Source: Streptomyces violaceusniger (GTDB lineage: Bacteria; Actinomycetota; Actinomycetes; Streptomycetales; Streptomycetaceae). Taken from it: a DNA stretch of 64,000 nt. The stretch spans positions 1,674,001 through 1,738,000 of the forward strand of contig BJHW01000001.1 of NCBI GenBank assembly GCA_005405945.1. Reading direction: 5' to 3'. Made by a program: the position numbers and the translations under genes. The notes under the pieces are model-generated. The model saw only the letters and a program-made list of their open reading frames with translations. It did no database searches and was not told the DNA's origin. Below are positions 15,568-24,952 of this stretch, piece by piece (position 1 is the first letter of the stretch; each line of letters starts with the position of its first letter).

Positions 15568-18500
15568 ATGGCCGTGTCTGCGTCCGGCGACAACGTATCG
15601 TTCCGCGCCTTGGAAGTCGGCATGCTCCGCATGCCGTTGCTGCCGCACACCATGGTCGAGAAGACCGTCGCGGTGGACGTGGAATTCGATCCGCGGGACA
15701 GAGCGAAGGTCGAGCGCTACATCACCGCGCTCACCGCCGACGAGCGGGTCCGCGAGGCGCTGGCGATCTCCAGCCCCTCGCTCGACCACGCGTTGCACAC
15801 CCTGTTCAGCGGGGCGCCGATGAAGCCCGCGGCCTTGCGCAAACTGGTGTTGGGGACGACGCGCTACGTCCTGCGTGCGGCCGGCCGTCCCACTCCGTTC
15901 GGCCTGATGGCCGGGGTCGCACCGGTCGCCTTCGCGGATGACTGCCGGGCGCGGGTGGGGGACGCCCATCGTGGCGCGGTACGGCCGGACGGCGGCTGGC
16001 TGCTCGGGCTGATCCGGCCGTGGGAGAGCGAACCGGCGCTGCTGCGCAAGCTGCGCGTGGTCACCAACGGCCTGGCGTTCCGGCGCGGACAGCGCTGGGT
16101 GCTGCCGTTCGCCCCCGCCCCGGACGAGGGCGATACGCCGTCGTCCCGCACCGAGGAGGTCTCCGTACGCGGCACTCCCGCGGTCGGGCTGGCGCTGGAG
16201 TGCGCGCAACGGCCCATCGCTGCCGGTGAGATCGCCGAGCGGTTGACGACGGCGTACCCGGCGGTCGGGAGGGAGGTCGTGGAGGGGCTGCTCATCGGGC
16301 TCGTACAGCAGGGTTTCCTGCTCACCGAGCTGCGTCCGCCACTGACCCGCACCGACCCACTGGCCTACCTCCGGGACGTGCTGGCGTCCGCCGGGGAGAG
16401 CGAGAAGGCCGATACCGTCGCCAGGGTGGCGAAGCTGGCGGAGGGCTGCGAGGCCGAACCGCTCGGCGCGGGCGTGTCCCGCTGGCGGACCGCGGTCGGG
16501 GAGTTGCGGTCGCTGTACCGGCACGACCGGCCGCTCCAGGTCGATTTGCGGATGGACGCCGACGTCGTACTGCCGCGGGAGGTGCTGCGGGAGGCGGAAC
16601 GCGCCGCGACGGCGCTGTGGCGCGCGTCCGCCAAGAACGAGTCCGTACGGCACCTGACCGAGTACCACGGGGCGTTCGTGGAGCGGTACGGCACCGGGCA
16701 GGCGGTGCCGCTCATGGAGGTGCTGGACCCGCACACCGGCCTGGGCACACCGGCCGGTTACGAACACCCCACCAGCGAACGGCAGTTGCCGATCGACGGC
16801 GCCGACCGGAACCCGGACCGAGACGAGGTGCTGACGGAGTGGGCGCTGTCCGCGATCGCCACGGGACGGCGGGAGATCGTCCTGGACGACGCCGCGTTGG
16901 AGCGGCTGTCCGGCACGGTGCGGCGGATACCGCCGGTCGCGGCGGAGCTGTGTGCCCACCTGACCGCACCGTCCACCGCGGATCTCGCACGTGGGGAGTT
17001 CTCTCTCGTCCTGTCGCAGACGACCGGATCGGTCACTCCCGGCGGGATGTTCGGCCGGTTCGCCTATCTGCTCGACGACCCCGAACCGGTGGCCCAACTG
17101 GCCCGGGAGGCCGCCGCGTCGGCGTGCCGTCCCCAGGCCGAGCCGGTGCTCCTGGACTTCCAGCCGATGTCGGGCGGGGCCGCGAACGTGGCCCGGGTGC
17201 CCGCGTTCTGGGACCGACGGCTGTCGGTCGGCTGTTTCCCCGACGCGCCGTCCGGCGTGACCGTGCAAGGCGTCGCCGATGTGGCCCTGACCGCCGACGA
17301 GGAGCGGCTGTACGTGGTGGACACGACCACCGGACGGGAGATCGTGCCGCAGTCCGCCACCGTGCTGAACTTCGCCCTGGCACCGGCGGCCGCACGGCTG
17401 CTGCGCGAGATCCCGGCGATGGGCCGGCCAGTGTGGTCGGTGTGGTCGTGGGGTGCGCTGGACAACGCCCCCTGTCTGCCCAGGGTCCGCTACGGCCGTA
17501 CGGTCCTGGCCGCCGCGCGATGGCGGCTGTCCGACCCCGCGCTGACCGATGCGAGCGCCACCGACGAGGCGTGGGGCCGGGCGCTGGACGCGTGGCGTGC
17601 CCGCTGGAACCTTCCCCGGCGGGTGAGCGTGGGGTTCGGCGACCGCCGGGTGGTGCTCGACCTGTCCGCACCGCTGCACCGGGCGCTGCTCCGGCGCGAT
17701 CTGACGCGGGGTGGCGAACTGGCGGTGCACGAGACGCCCGAGGCCGGCGGGCACGGCGAGCACTGGCTGTGCGACAGCCGTGGCGACGCATACCGCAGCG
17801 AAGTACTCATCCCCGTCCTGCCCGGCCACGCGGCCGACGCCACGGCGCGCACCGGCGAGCAGACGGCCGACGCCAGGGCGCGCACCGCCGGGGAGAGGGT
17901 GTCCCGCCCGGCGAGTGGCACCCCGGGCGCCGTGACACCGCGGCCCGTCGACATGGACGACCGCCGTCACCGCTCCTGGTTCTACGGCAAGCTCTACACC
18001 GCCACCGCCCAGCAGGAGGAGGTGCTGGTCGACCATCTGCCGCGGCTGCTCGCAGCCCTGCCGGACGACGGCGGCCGGTGGTTCTTCATCCGCTACGCCG
18101 ACCCCGAGCCGCATCTGCGGCTGCGGTTCCACGGCGACCGGGACGTGGTGTGGTCGCGGATCGCCCCGACCGTCCTGGACTGGGTCGACGATCTGCACGG
18201 GCAGCGGCTGGCCGGGCGGATGGTCGTGGACACCTACGAGCCCGAGACCGTCCGCTACGGAGGTCCGGAGGCCCTTGACGCGGCGGAGCGGTTCTTCCAC
18301 CGGGACAGCGTGACCGTCATCGAGCAGTTGACCCGTCTGGCCTCCGGGGCCGACACCACTCCGGTCGGCGTCCTCGTCGCCGCCCACTACGTGGATCTGG
18401 TGCGCCAGGTCCACGGCGAGGACTGGCCCGACTGGTTCCTCGCCATGCCACGTGACGACGAGCACCACCCCTTCTTCCGTACGCACCGGTCGACGGCGCT

Positions 18501-18723
18501 CGGCCTCCTCGGCGAGGGAGCACTGGGCCTGAGCGCCCGCGCCGCACGGGCACAAGCACTTCGCGCCTATCCGGCGGCGTCCCAACGCGGCGTCATGGCG
18601 AGCCTTCTGCACATGCACCACAACCGGCTGGCAGGTGTCCGGCGTGACGCGGAGCTGCGCTCGCTCGCGGTGGCCCGCGGCATGGCGGCCACCGAGCGGG
18701 CCCTCAGGAGGAACCACCGATGA
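15568..18723 (+). CDS. lanB: Full-length class I lanthipeptide dehydratase LanB
   Basis: This 1051-residue protein has both LanB parts. The N-terminal glutamylation region (residues about 10-770; NVSFRALEVGMLRMPLLPHT, then ALRKLVLGTTRYVLRAAGRP) would add Glu from Glu-tRNA to Ser/Thr. The C-terminal elimination domain (about 795-1051; SWFYGKLYTA, RYADPEPHLRLRFHG near 841, HMHHNRL near 1014) has the Arg and His positions expected for glutamate elimination to Dha/Dhb. A Thr/Ala/Arg linker (about 755-790) joins them and contains a near-duplicated DNA stretch (17830-17890). AGAGGGGAAG precedes the ATG. The stop overlaps lanC by ATGA. It is cytoplasmic, acting on the 15287-15469 precursor. Confidence 0.95.
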   Translation: MAVSASGDNVSFRALEVGMLRMPLLPHTMVEKTVAVDVEFDPRDRAKVERYITALTADERVREALAISSPSLDHALHTLFSGAPMKPAALRKLVLGTTRYVLRAAGRPTPFGLMAGVAPVAFADDCRARVGDAHRGAVRPDGGWLLGLIRPWESEPALLRKLRVVTNGLAFRRGQRWVLPFAPAPDEGDTPSSRTEEVSVRGTPAVGLALECAQRPIAAGEIAERLTTAYPAVGREVVEGLLIGLVQQGFLLTELRPPLTRTDPLAYLRDVLASAGESEKADTVARVAKLAEGCEAEPLGAGVSRWRTAVGELRSLYRHDRPLQVDLRMDADVVLPREVLREAERAATALWRASAKNESVRHLTEYHGAFVERYGTGQAVPLMEVLDPHTGLGTPAGYEHPTSERQLPIDGADRNPDRDEVLTEWALSAIATGRREIVLDDAALERLSGTVRRIPPVAAELCAHLTAPSTADLARGEFSLVLSQTTGSVTPGGMFGRFAYLLDDPEPVAQLAREAAASACRPQAEPVLLDFQPMSGGAANVARVPAFWDRRLSVGCFPDAPSGVTVQGVADVALTADEERLYVVDTTTGREIVPQSATVLNFALAPAAARLLREIPAMGRPVWSVWSWGALDNAPCLPRVRYGRTVLAAARWRLSDPALTDASATDEAWGRALDAWRARWNLPRRVSVGFGDRRVVLDLSAPLHRALLRRDLTRGGELAVHETPEAGGHGEHWLCDSRGDAYRSEVLIPVLPGHAADATARTGEQTADARARTAGERVSRPASGTPGAVTPRPVDMDDRRHRSWFYGKLYTATAQQEEVLVDHLPRLLAALPDDGGRWFFIRYADPEPHLRLRFHGDRDVVWSRIAPTVLDWVDDLHGQRLAGRMVVDTYEPETVRYGGPEALDAAERFFHRDSVTVIEQLTRLASGADTTPVGVLVAAHYVDLVRQVHGEDWPDWFLAMPRDDEHHPFFRTHRSTALGLLGEGALGLSARAARAQALRAYPAASQRGVMASLLHMHHNRLAGVRRDAELRSLAVARGMAATERALRRNHR

Positions 18724-20000
18724 ACACAGCCGGCGGCCCGCGCGAGGAAACACTCGCGAGCAATACGACGGCCGGTTCGAGCCGGGAGGACGTGGTCGCG
18801 GAGATCGCGCGGCGGGCCGAGGCGTGGAGCCCACCGGCCGATCTGCCGATCGGGCTGTCGGGCGGTTCGGCGGGGGCCGCCCTGCTGTTCGTCGAGCTCA
18901 GCAAGGACGACCCCGCGCTCAGGCCGATCGCCCACGCCCGGCTGGCCGCCGCGGCGAAGACGATCGGTCCCGCCCCGGGATCCGGCGGCCACGGCCTCTA
19001 TGACGGCCTGGCGGGGCTGGCGTTCGCCATCAAGGCAGCCGTGCGCGCACCCGGCGACTACGCCACCGTGCTGGGCCAGCTGGACACCGTCGTGCGCGAC
19101 CGGCTCCGGCGCGTCCTCGACCTGGAGCAGATCCGGCTGGCGGACGGCACGGAGCCGGCGCCACGCGAGCGGTTCGACGTGATCGGCGGCGCCAGCGGAC
19201 TGGCCCGCTACTTCCTGACCGAGCCGGCGGATCCGGAGCCGGTCCGTGAGGTCCTGCGCTATCTCACCGCCCTGACCGAGCCGATCCGCCGCCATGGGCA
19301 CACCCTGCCCGGCTGGACGGCGACACCCTGGCCGGGCCGGGAGACGGACGGCGACCAGATCGACCTGGGCCTGGGCCACGGCATCGCGGGCCCGCTGGCC
19401 CTGCTGTCCCTGTGCTGGACCCGGGGCATCAAGGTGCCGGACCAGGACACCGCCATCCGGCGCATCGCCGACTGGCTGATGAGTTGGCGGCAGACCGACG
19501 ACAGCGGCCCCTACTGGCCCCCGCTGTTCCCGGCCCAGGAGGAACTCGCCGAACACCGTGCCCCGCGGCCCCCGCACCGCCCCAGCTGGTGTTACGGCGC
19601 ACCGGGCGTGGCACGGGCGATGCAGCTCGCCGGCTCGGCGCTGGGCGAGGAGGAGTGGGTGCGCTCGGCGGCGGACGCCATGCACGCGGTCCACCGCCGC
19701 CCCGGCGGTCTCACCGACCTGACGGACCCGGGCCTGTGCCACGGCCTGGCCGGTCTCGCCCACATCACCCGCGTGATCGCGGCCGACCTCCGGGACCCGG
19801 CCCTGACGAGCCACGCGGACGCCCTCACCGAGCGCCTGTGCGCGGACTTCGCGCCGGACACGGCCTTCGGCTACCCCACCCGCACGCATCCGGCGCCCCT
19901 TGACGCCCCCACGTTCCTGGAAGGCGCCGCGGGAGTGGCCCTCACCCTCCACCGCCCCGGCACACCACCACATTGGGACGCGGCCCTCATGCTGTCCTGA
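18720..20000 (+). CDS. lanC: Lanthionine synthetase C-like cyclase LanC
   Basis: This 426-residue alpha/alpha-barrel protein contains all the Zn motifs: GHGIAG near residue 220, WCYGAPG near 290 (Cys ligand) and LCHGLAG near 340 (Cys and His ligands). It catalyses Michael addition of core Cys thiols to Dha/Dhb, forming lanthionine rings. It is translationally coupled to lanB (ATGA). No third modification gene follows; the 283 bases up to the YcnI gene contain only the hairpin at 20009 and no recognisable gene. No LanT, LanP, LanD or immunity gene is seen nearby. Confidence 0.95.
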   Translation: MNTAGGPREETLASNTTAGSSREDVVAEIARRAEAWSPPADLPIGLSGGSAGAALLFVELSKDDPALRPIAHARLAAAAKTIGPAPGSGGHGLYDGLAGLAFAIKAAVRAPGDYATVLGQLDTVVRDRLRRVLDLEQIRLADGTEPAPRERFDVIGGASGLARYFLTEPADPEPVREVLRYLTALTEPIRRHGHTLPGWTATPWPGRETDGDQIDLGLGHGIAGPLALLSLCWTRGIKVPDQDTAIRRIADWLMSWRQTDDSGPYWPPLFPAQEELAEHRAPRPPHRPSWCYGAPGVARAMQLAGSALGEEEWVRSAADAMHAVHRRPGGLTDLTDPGLCHGLAGLAHITRVIAADLRDPALTSHADALTERLCADFAPDTAFGYPTRTHPAPLDAPTFLEGAAGVALTLHRPGTPPHWDAALMLS

Positions 20001-20008
20001 CACTCTCC

Positions 20009-20027
20009 GGCCCGCCTCTCGCGGGCC
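20009..20027 (+). terminator. Hairpin after lanC
   Basis: GGCCCGC-CTCTC-GCGGGCC is a perfect 7-bp GC stem 9 bases past the lanC stop. There is no U-tract. Confidence 0.45.
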
Positions 20028-20283
20028 CCGAAGACCTCCACATCGTGATGTTCGACGGAGCCGAATCGTGGTGCCCGGCGGCGGTTACGCCCGCCGCAAC
20101 GGCCCCGGCATCTGGGCGGAGACACAGTCCGGATCCCCCGCGGGCAAGCGGGCTCCCGGCCGGGGCGACGCTGAACATCGCGCCTGGACCGTACGTACCG
20201 GGGAATGTGAACGCACCTGGTGAGCGCGCCGGGTGACCGGTGAGGAGGTTCGGGTGTCGGCCCCTTGGACGAGGAGAGATACC

Positions 20284-21056
20284 GTGAAAGCACATCGCCT
20301 GCCGTCCCGCCCGCGGCCGCGGCGGATCGGCGCCCTGGCCGCCGCCGGCTCGGCACTCGTCCTCGCCACGGCGGCCCCCGCCCTGGCCCACACCGAGGTG
20401 ACCGCCTCCGACTCCCGTGCCCTGGCGAAGGACGTCACGCTGACGTTCGAGGCCGAGGCGGAGGACGAGGGGCCGGTTTCACCGAGATCCGGACCGTGTT
20501 GCCCCAGGGCATCGACCCCGGCGATGTGGAGCTGAAGCAGGCCCCGAAGGGCTGGAAGCTGAAGCCCGCCCATGACGGCTACACCGTCGGCGGCCCGGCG
20601 CTCGCACCCGGCGAGAACGCCGAACACAGCGTCGTCGTACGGCAGTTGCCCGATGCCGCGTCGCTGGCCTTCAAGGCCGTGGACACCTACGAGGGCGGCA
20701 AGGTGTCCCGATGGATCGAGGTGGCCCGCGACGGAGACCCGGAGCCGGAGAATCCCGCGCCGGTGCTGAGGCTCAAGGCCGCGGCCGCCGACGCCACCCC
20801 GGACGTCTCGCCCTCGCTCTCGGCTTCGTCCTCGTCCTCGCCCTCCCCGAAGCCGGAGGGCGGGGCGCCGAGCTCGGACGGCAAGGAGCCCGCGAAGGCC
20901 GCGACGTCCGACGGTGGATCCGCGTGGCCCGCCGTGGGCATCATCATCGGCGTCTGTCTGTTCGCCCTGGCCGGAGGGTTTGTGCTGGTCCAGCAGCGGC
21001 GCGGCTCGGGGGGTCCGGCTGGTTCGGGCGGCTCGGGCGGCTCGGGCACCGAATGA
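20284..21056 (+). CDS. YcnI-like (DUF1775) exported copper-binding protein, one apparent frameshift
   Basis: The gene starts at a GTG with GAGGAGAG upstream. A Sec signal ends ...APALA, leaving mature HTEVTAS; an N-terminal His is the copper ligand in YcnI proteins. The first 61 codons (to EAEDEG) are in one frame. From FTEIRTVLPQGIDP to the end is in another. One extra G in the run 20469-20472 restores 258 codons. After the domain come a Ser/Pro/Lys linker (about residues 175-215) and a C-terminal membrane helix (VGIIIGVCLFALAGGFVLV) followed by RR and a Gly/Ser tail, so it is anchored to the outer face of the membrane. No copC/copD partner is visible. Confidence 0.85.
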
Positions 21057-21098
21057 TCCGGGGGCGGCGCGCCTGCCGGTGCGCCGCCCCCGGATCAT
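21053..21098. terminator. 18-bp perfect bidirectional terminator hairpin
   Basis: ATGATCCGGGGGCGGCGC (21053-21070) pairs exactly with 21081-21098 across a 10-base loop. It contains the YcnI stop and touches the stop of the convergent pseudogene. Confidence 0.75.
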
Positions 21099-21307
21099 CA
21101 CGCCGAGGCGGCCGGATATTCGGTGATCTCCAGCGCCTTGCGGAACGCGGCCACCGTGCCGTCGTCGACGCGCGGATGCCGGAAGAAGGGGATGAAGTCC
21201 TCGCGCGGCGAGAGTTCGATTCACTCGTAGCCCAACTCCACCACCACGGCGCACAGTTCGAGCAGCGGAACGTTACGGATCATAAAGGGGTCGAGGGCGA
21301 TCTTCAT
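21098..21307 (-). pseudogene. Fragment of a sugar phosphate isomerase/epimerase gene
   Basis: Only 69 codons remain, starting MKIALDPFMIR. Codon 29 is TGA (21221-21223), between LELCAVVVELGYE and IELSPREDFIPFFRHPRVDD. The frame then ends at EITEYPAASA. A full TIM-barrel relative would be about 280 residues. The first strand/helix unit resembles AP-endonuclease-2-type sugar isomerases. It was probably the third gene of the dehydrogenase/isomerase operon. The 102 bases upstream (21308-21409) read as another short tail (NANTIAALAAKGAR) and may be a further remnant. Confidence 0.6.
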
Positions 21308-21409
21308 GGTCTCAGCGGGCTCCCTTCGCGGCGAGGGCGGCGATGGTGTTGGCGTTGCTCTGGTCGTCGGACGCCGACTGGGCGGCAGTCAGCGCGAACG
21401 GGCCACCGG

Positions 21410-22405
21410 TCAGAGGCGGGACGCGGCGGCGCGGAGGTTCTCGGCCGCCAGGCGCAGACCCTCGATCTGGTCGAGTTCCGCGTCCTCGTGCTCGATGTTC
21501 ACGGCCATGTCCGGGTCGATGTCGCCCAGCGCCCGCAGGAAGTCGGTCCAGAAGGGCACGTCGTGGCCGCGGCCGACCGCGACGAAGTCCCAGGAGGCGT
21601 TCTTCGGCCAGCGGCTGAGGGTGTAGCGGCCGCCCAGGGAGACGGCGCCGGGCTCATCGGGGCGAACGCGCTCGTGACGGTGGTCGAGCACGCCGTTGAC
21701 CTTCGCCTCCTCGTTGATGCGCGTGTCCTTGGCCGCGGCGTTGTACACCAGGCCGCCGAGCCGCCGTGCGGCCGCCACCGGGTCGATGCCCTGCCAGAAC
21801 AGATGGCTGGGGTCCAGCTCCGCGCCCACGTGGGTGGCGGCGATCTCGGTGGCCAGGCGCTCCATCGTGCCCACGTTGTACACGAGGTTGTGCGGGTGCA
21901 TCTCGATGCACACCGTCACATCGGCGTGCGCCGCCCGCGCCTGGATGTCCTTCCAGTACGGGATCGCCACCTCGTTCCACTGGTGGTCCAGTGCGTCGAG
22001 ATAGGCGCTGTCCCAGGGCAGAACGGTCCAGGAGGGCAGTCGGCCGCCGGGGTCGGAGGCGGGCAGCCCGGACATGGTGACGACCCGCTTCACTCCGAGC
22101 AGCGCGGCCAGTTCGATGGCGTCCCGCACGTCCTGGGCGTGCTTGTCGCGCACCTGGGGGTCGGGGTGGAGCGGATTGCCGTTGCAGTTCAGCGCGGTGA
22201 GGGTGATCCCCGCCGCCGCGAACCGCGCGAGGTAGGCGTCCCGGGCGTCCTGGCCCGCGCGGATCGCCTCGATCGGCAGATGCGGGGCGGGCAGGAAGCC
22301 ACCGGAGTTGATCTCCGCACTGTCCAGGCCGAGGTCGCGCAGGATGCGCAAGGCCTCGTCGAGGGGCTTGTCGTGCAGGACGGCGGTGTAGGCACCGAGC
22401 TTCAT
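21410..22405 (-). CDS. Sugar phosphate isomerase/epimerase (TIM barrel)
   Basis: The product is 331 residues from the ATG at 22405, which has AAGGGAA upstream. The AP-endonuclease-2 fold is visible: SAEINSGGF (Glu), ALNCNGNPLHPD, CIEMHPHNLVYN (Glu and His), VGAELDPSHLFWQ (Asp, His) and a late NIEHEDAE (Glu), giving the usual metal-binding set. It would interconvert keto sugars or inositol-type oxidation products. It follows the dehydrogenase by 11 bases, so the two form one operon, probably under the LacI regulator. Confidence 0.87.
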   Translation of the reverse strand: MKLGAYTAVLHDKPLDEALRILRDLGLDSAEINSGGFLPAPHLPIEAIRAGQDARDAYLARFAAAGITLTALNCNGNPLHPDPQVRDKHAQDVRDAIELAALLGVKRVVTMSGLPASDPGGRLPSWTVLPWDSAYLDALDHQWNEVAIPYWKDIQARAAHADVTVCIEMHPHNLVYNVGTMERLATEIAATHVGAELDPSHLFWQGIDPVAAARRLGGLVYNAAAKDTRINEEAKVNGVLDHRHERVRPDEPGAVSLGGRYTLSRWPKNASWDFVAVGRGHDVPFWTDFLRALGDIDPDMAVNIEHEDAELDQIEGLRLAAENLRAAASRL

Positions 22406-22416
22406 GCGGGGTTCCC

Positions 22417-23601
22417 TTACTGGACGGTGACGGCCTTGCCGTCGGCGGTGGCGGAGGAGACGATCGCGTCGAGCACCCGCAGGTTGTGCAGCCCGTCGGC
22501 GAGCGTGGGGCAGTGCGGCAGCCGGTCCAGGCCGGCGATCTGCTCGAGGAAGGCGCGGGCCTGCCAGGCGAAGAAGTCGTTCTGCCCGTGGCCCACACCG
22601 GGGAAGTCCATGGGCAGCCCCGCGGCGATGTACGCATGCTGAGGGCCGACGACGACCCGCCGGTAGCCGTCCGAGTCGGCGGGCGGGGCGGAGTCGGCGA
22701 GGGTGAACTCCGCCGGGCGGGACATGTCGAAGGTCGCGGCGCCGCCCTCGGAGAACACCTCGAAGCCGAGCGCGTTGGCCAGCCCGCGGGCGATGCGGGA
22801 GACGGAGAACGTGCCGACGGCCCCGGAGGCGAAGGTGGCGGTGAAGGTGGCGATGTCCTCGTTCCCCACGCGCCGCCGTTCCGTGCTCACCTCGACGGCC
22901 GCCGAGTGGCCCACGGCGGCGCCCAGCGGTACGGGCCGGTCGGGCACCTGGATGGAGAGCACCGCGCCCCGCACACCGCGCACCGGACCGCAGAAGTACT
23001 CGCCGACGTCGACCAGATGGCTGCCGATGTCGGACAGCGCCCCGCTTCCGGGGCCACCGCGATAGCGCCAGCTCATGGGCGCGTCGGAGTTGTGGCCGTA
23101 GTCGCACCAGTAGTGACCGTTGAAGTGCTGCACCCGCCCGAGCGGGCCCTCGGTCACCTGCCGGCGCACGGCGTTGATGGCGGGAGAGCGGCGCAGGGTG
23201 AACCCGGTGGCCGCCACGCGGCCGCTCCGCTCCGCCGCCCGGACCATCGCCTCCGCGTCCGCCACGGTCGGTGCCAGCGGCTTCTCGCACAGCACGTGCT
23301 TGCCCGCCGCCAGCAGCCCTTCCACGATCTCGCGGTGCAGCGGGTTGGCGACCACGACGCTGACCGCGTCGATGTCGGGGGCCTCCGCGATCGCCCGCCA
23401 GTCGGTCTCGGCGCGCTGATAGCCGTAGCGGCGGGCGGCGTCCCGGGCGAAGGGTTCGTGGATGTCGGCGACGGCGACCAGGCGGATTCCGGGCAGCCCG
23501 GCGTCGTACATCGTCGACGCCGCCCGGTAGCCGGCCAGATGGGCGCGGCCGGCCATGCCCGCGCCGATGACCGCCACCCCGATCGGCTGCGTAGTCGTCA
23601 C
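22417..23601 (-). CDS. Gfo/Idh/MocA-family oxidoreductase
   Basis: This 394-residue protein has a GTG start with GGAGAGGAG five bases upstream. The N-terminal Rossmann fold carries VAVIGAGMAGRAHLAGY, and the conserved CEKPLAPTVADA has the catalytic Lys of the EKP motif. The C-terminal alpha/beta domain (GALSDIGSHLVDVGEYF, with Asp and His) completes a sugar/inositol dehydrogenase using NAD(P). It is first gene of a catabolic operon with the isomerase, divergent from a LacI regulator. Confidence 0.93.
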   Translation of the reverse strand: MTTTQPIGVAVIGAGMAGRAHLAGYRAASTMYDAGLPGIRLVAVADIHEPFARDAARRYGYQRAETDWRAIAEAPDIDAVSVVVANPLHREIVEGLLAAGKHVLCEKPLAPTVADAEAMVRAAERSGRVAATGFTLRRSPAINAVRRQVTEGPLGRVQHFNGHYWCDYGHNSDAPMSWRYRGGPGSGALSDIGSHLVDVGEYFCGPVRGVRGAVLSIQVPDRPVPLGAAVGHSAAVEVSTERRRVGNEDIATFTATFASGAVGTFSVSRIARGLANALGFEVFSEGGAATFDMSRPAEFTLADSAPPADSDGYRRVVVGPQHAYIAAGLPMDFPGVGHGQNDFFAWQARAFLEQIAGLDRLPHCPTLADGLHNLRVLDAIVSSATADGKAVTVQ

Positions 23602-23675
23602 TGAGGCTCCTCTCCGGCGCGCGGGGCGCCGTGGGACTCGATGGAGTGGTGACTTTGTCCGGTCAACAGAACTTT

Positions 23676-23689
23676 TTAAAGCGCTTTAA
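23676..23689. promoter_or_regulatory. LacI-type operator
   Basis: TTAAAGCGCTTTAA is a perfect 14-bp palindrome with the central CG typical of LacI/PurR-family operators. It lies in the 160-base divergent gap between the oxidoreductase and LacI genes. Confidence 0.7.
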
Positions 23690-23761
23690 GTGCTGGTACT
23701 ATCGATCGCGTTTCACGGGTGTGTCAAGGGCGTGGCACGAGGAGAATCCGGCGGAGGAGAT

Positions 23762-24847
23762 GTGGACGAGGCAGGCGCCGAGGACCGCCGGAGGATGACG
23801 GACCGGCCCGCTCGCACAGCGAACCGGCCCGCTCGCACGGGCCCGGACTCCCGTCTCCGGCTGGAGGACGTGGCCGCCCGCGTGGGCCTGTCCACCGCGT
23901 CGGTCTCGCTGGTCCTGCGCGGTGCGCCCGGCCCCAGCGAACGCACCCGTCAGCGCGTGCTGAAGGCGGCGGCCGAACTGGGTTACCAGCCCGATCGCAA
24001 CGCCAGCCTGCTGGCCCGCAGACGCACCCGGCTGCTCGGCGTCATGGTCGACATCCACAGCCCCTTCCACGCCGAGTTGGTCGAGCATCTGCACACGGCC
24101 GCCGAGGCGGTCGGCTACGACCTCGCCCTCAGCACCCAGACCCGCACCCGCGACGAGGACACCGCCGTGGAGACGCTCCTCGCCTTCCGCAGCGAGGCGC
24201 TCATCCTGCTCGGCCCGACCGCCCCCGCCACCACGCTCACCGCCCTCGACCGCAAGGCGCCCGTCATCGCCGTCGGCCGCCGGATCGCCGACGCGGACCT
24301 GGACGTCGTGCGCAGCGCGGACGACGCCGGAGTCGGCCAGATCGTGGACCACCTGGCGGGCCTCGGCCACCGCTCGATCGCGTACATCGGCGGCGGCAAG
24401 GGCGTCATCGCCACCGACCGGCGCCGCGGCTACCGCGCCGCCATGCGGCGCCACGGCCTGGGCGAGCACGTCCGCGTCCTGTCCGGGGACCACACCGAAC
24501 AGGCGGGGGAACGGGCCGCCCGCCACCTCCTCGACGACGGCCAACCGGCCACCGCCGTCGTGGCGTTCAACGACCAGTGCGCCATCGGCGTCCTCGCCGC
24601 ACTGAGCCGCGCCGGTGTCGCCGTCCCGGATGAGGTGTCGGTGGCGGGCTATGACGACGACGCCCTCTCGCGGCTGAGTTGCTTCAGTCTCACCACCGTC
24701 AGCCAGGGCGCCGAGGAGCAGGCCCGGTGCGCGGTGGCCGCCGCGGTCGAGCGCCTCGACGAGGGCCGGACCACCCCGCGCGAGGTGGTCCTCCCGCCAC
24801 GTCTGGTGGTGCGGGGCTCGACGGCCCAGGCGCCGTCCACGCCATGA
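23762..24847 (+). CDS. LacI-family transcriptional regulator
   Basis: The product is about 361 residues from the GTG at 23762, four bases after GGAGG; an ATG at 23795 is an alternative. The HTH plus hinge helix is VAARVGLSTASVSLVLRG followed by RQRVLKAAAELGYQPDRNA. The periplasmic-binding-like ligand domain runs from LLGVMVDIHSPF to the end (SVAGYDDDALSRL). It probably represses the divergent sugar operon by binding 23676-23689 until the sugar appears. Confidence 0.93.
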   Translation: MDEAGAEDRRRMTDRPARTANRPARTGPDSRLRLEDVAARVGLSTASVSLVLRGAPGPSERTRQRVLKAAAELGYQPDRNASLLARRRTRLLGVMVDIHSPFHAELVEHLHTAAEAVGYDLALSTQTRTRDEDTAVETLLAFRSEALILLGPTAPATTLTALDRKAPVIAVGRRIADADLDVVRSADDAGVGQIVDHLAGLGHRSIAYIGGGKGVIATDRRRGYRAAMRRHGLGEHVRVLSGDHTEQAGERAARHLLDDGQPATAVVAFNDQCAIGVLAALSRAGVAVPDEVSVAGYDDDALSRLSCFSLTTVSQGAEEQARCAVAAAVERLDEGRTTPREVVLPPRLVVRGSTAQAPSTP

Positions 24848-24952
24848 CGCCCACCCGGCGCCGGTCATGACCGATTCACGAGCCGGTGACGCGCCGCGCC
24901 AATTGCCCCGGGGCGCGGGTTTGCTGTCGGGTCGAGTGGTAACGCGGTGAAC

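Noticed and set aside
14059..18834. A 1591-codon open frame antisense to the exporter and lanB
   Set aside because: The opposite strand encodes clear MFS and LanB proteins. The antisense product is Gly/Arg/His/Gln-rich with no domain, as expected for GC-rich shadow frames.
20028..20283. Possible small peptide gene after lanC (MFDGAESWCPAAVTPAATAP...)
   Set aside because: No ribosome-binding site, no leader-like features and no Cys/Ser-rich core; treated as non-coding.
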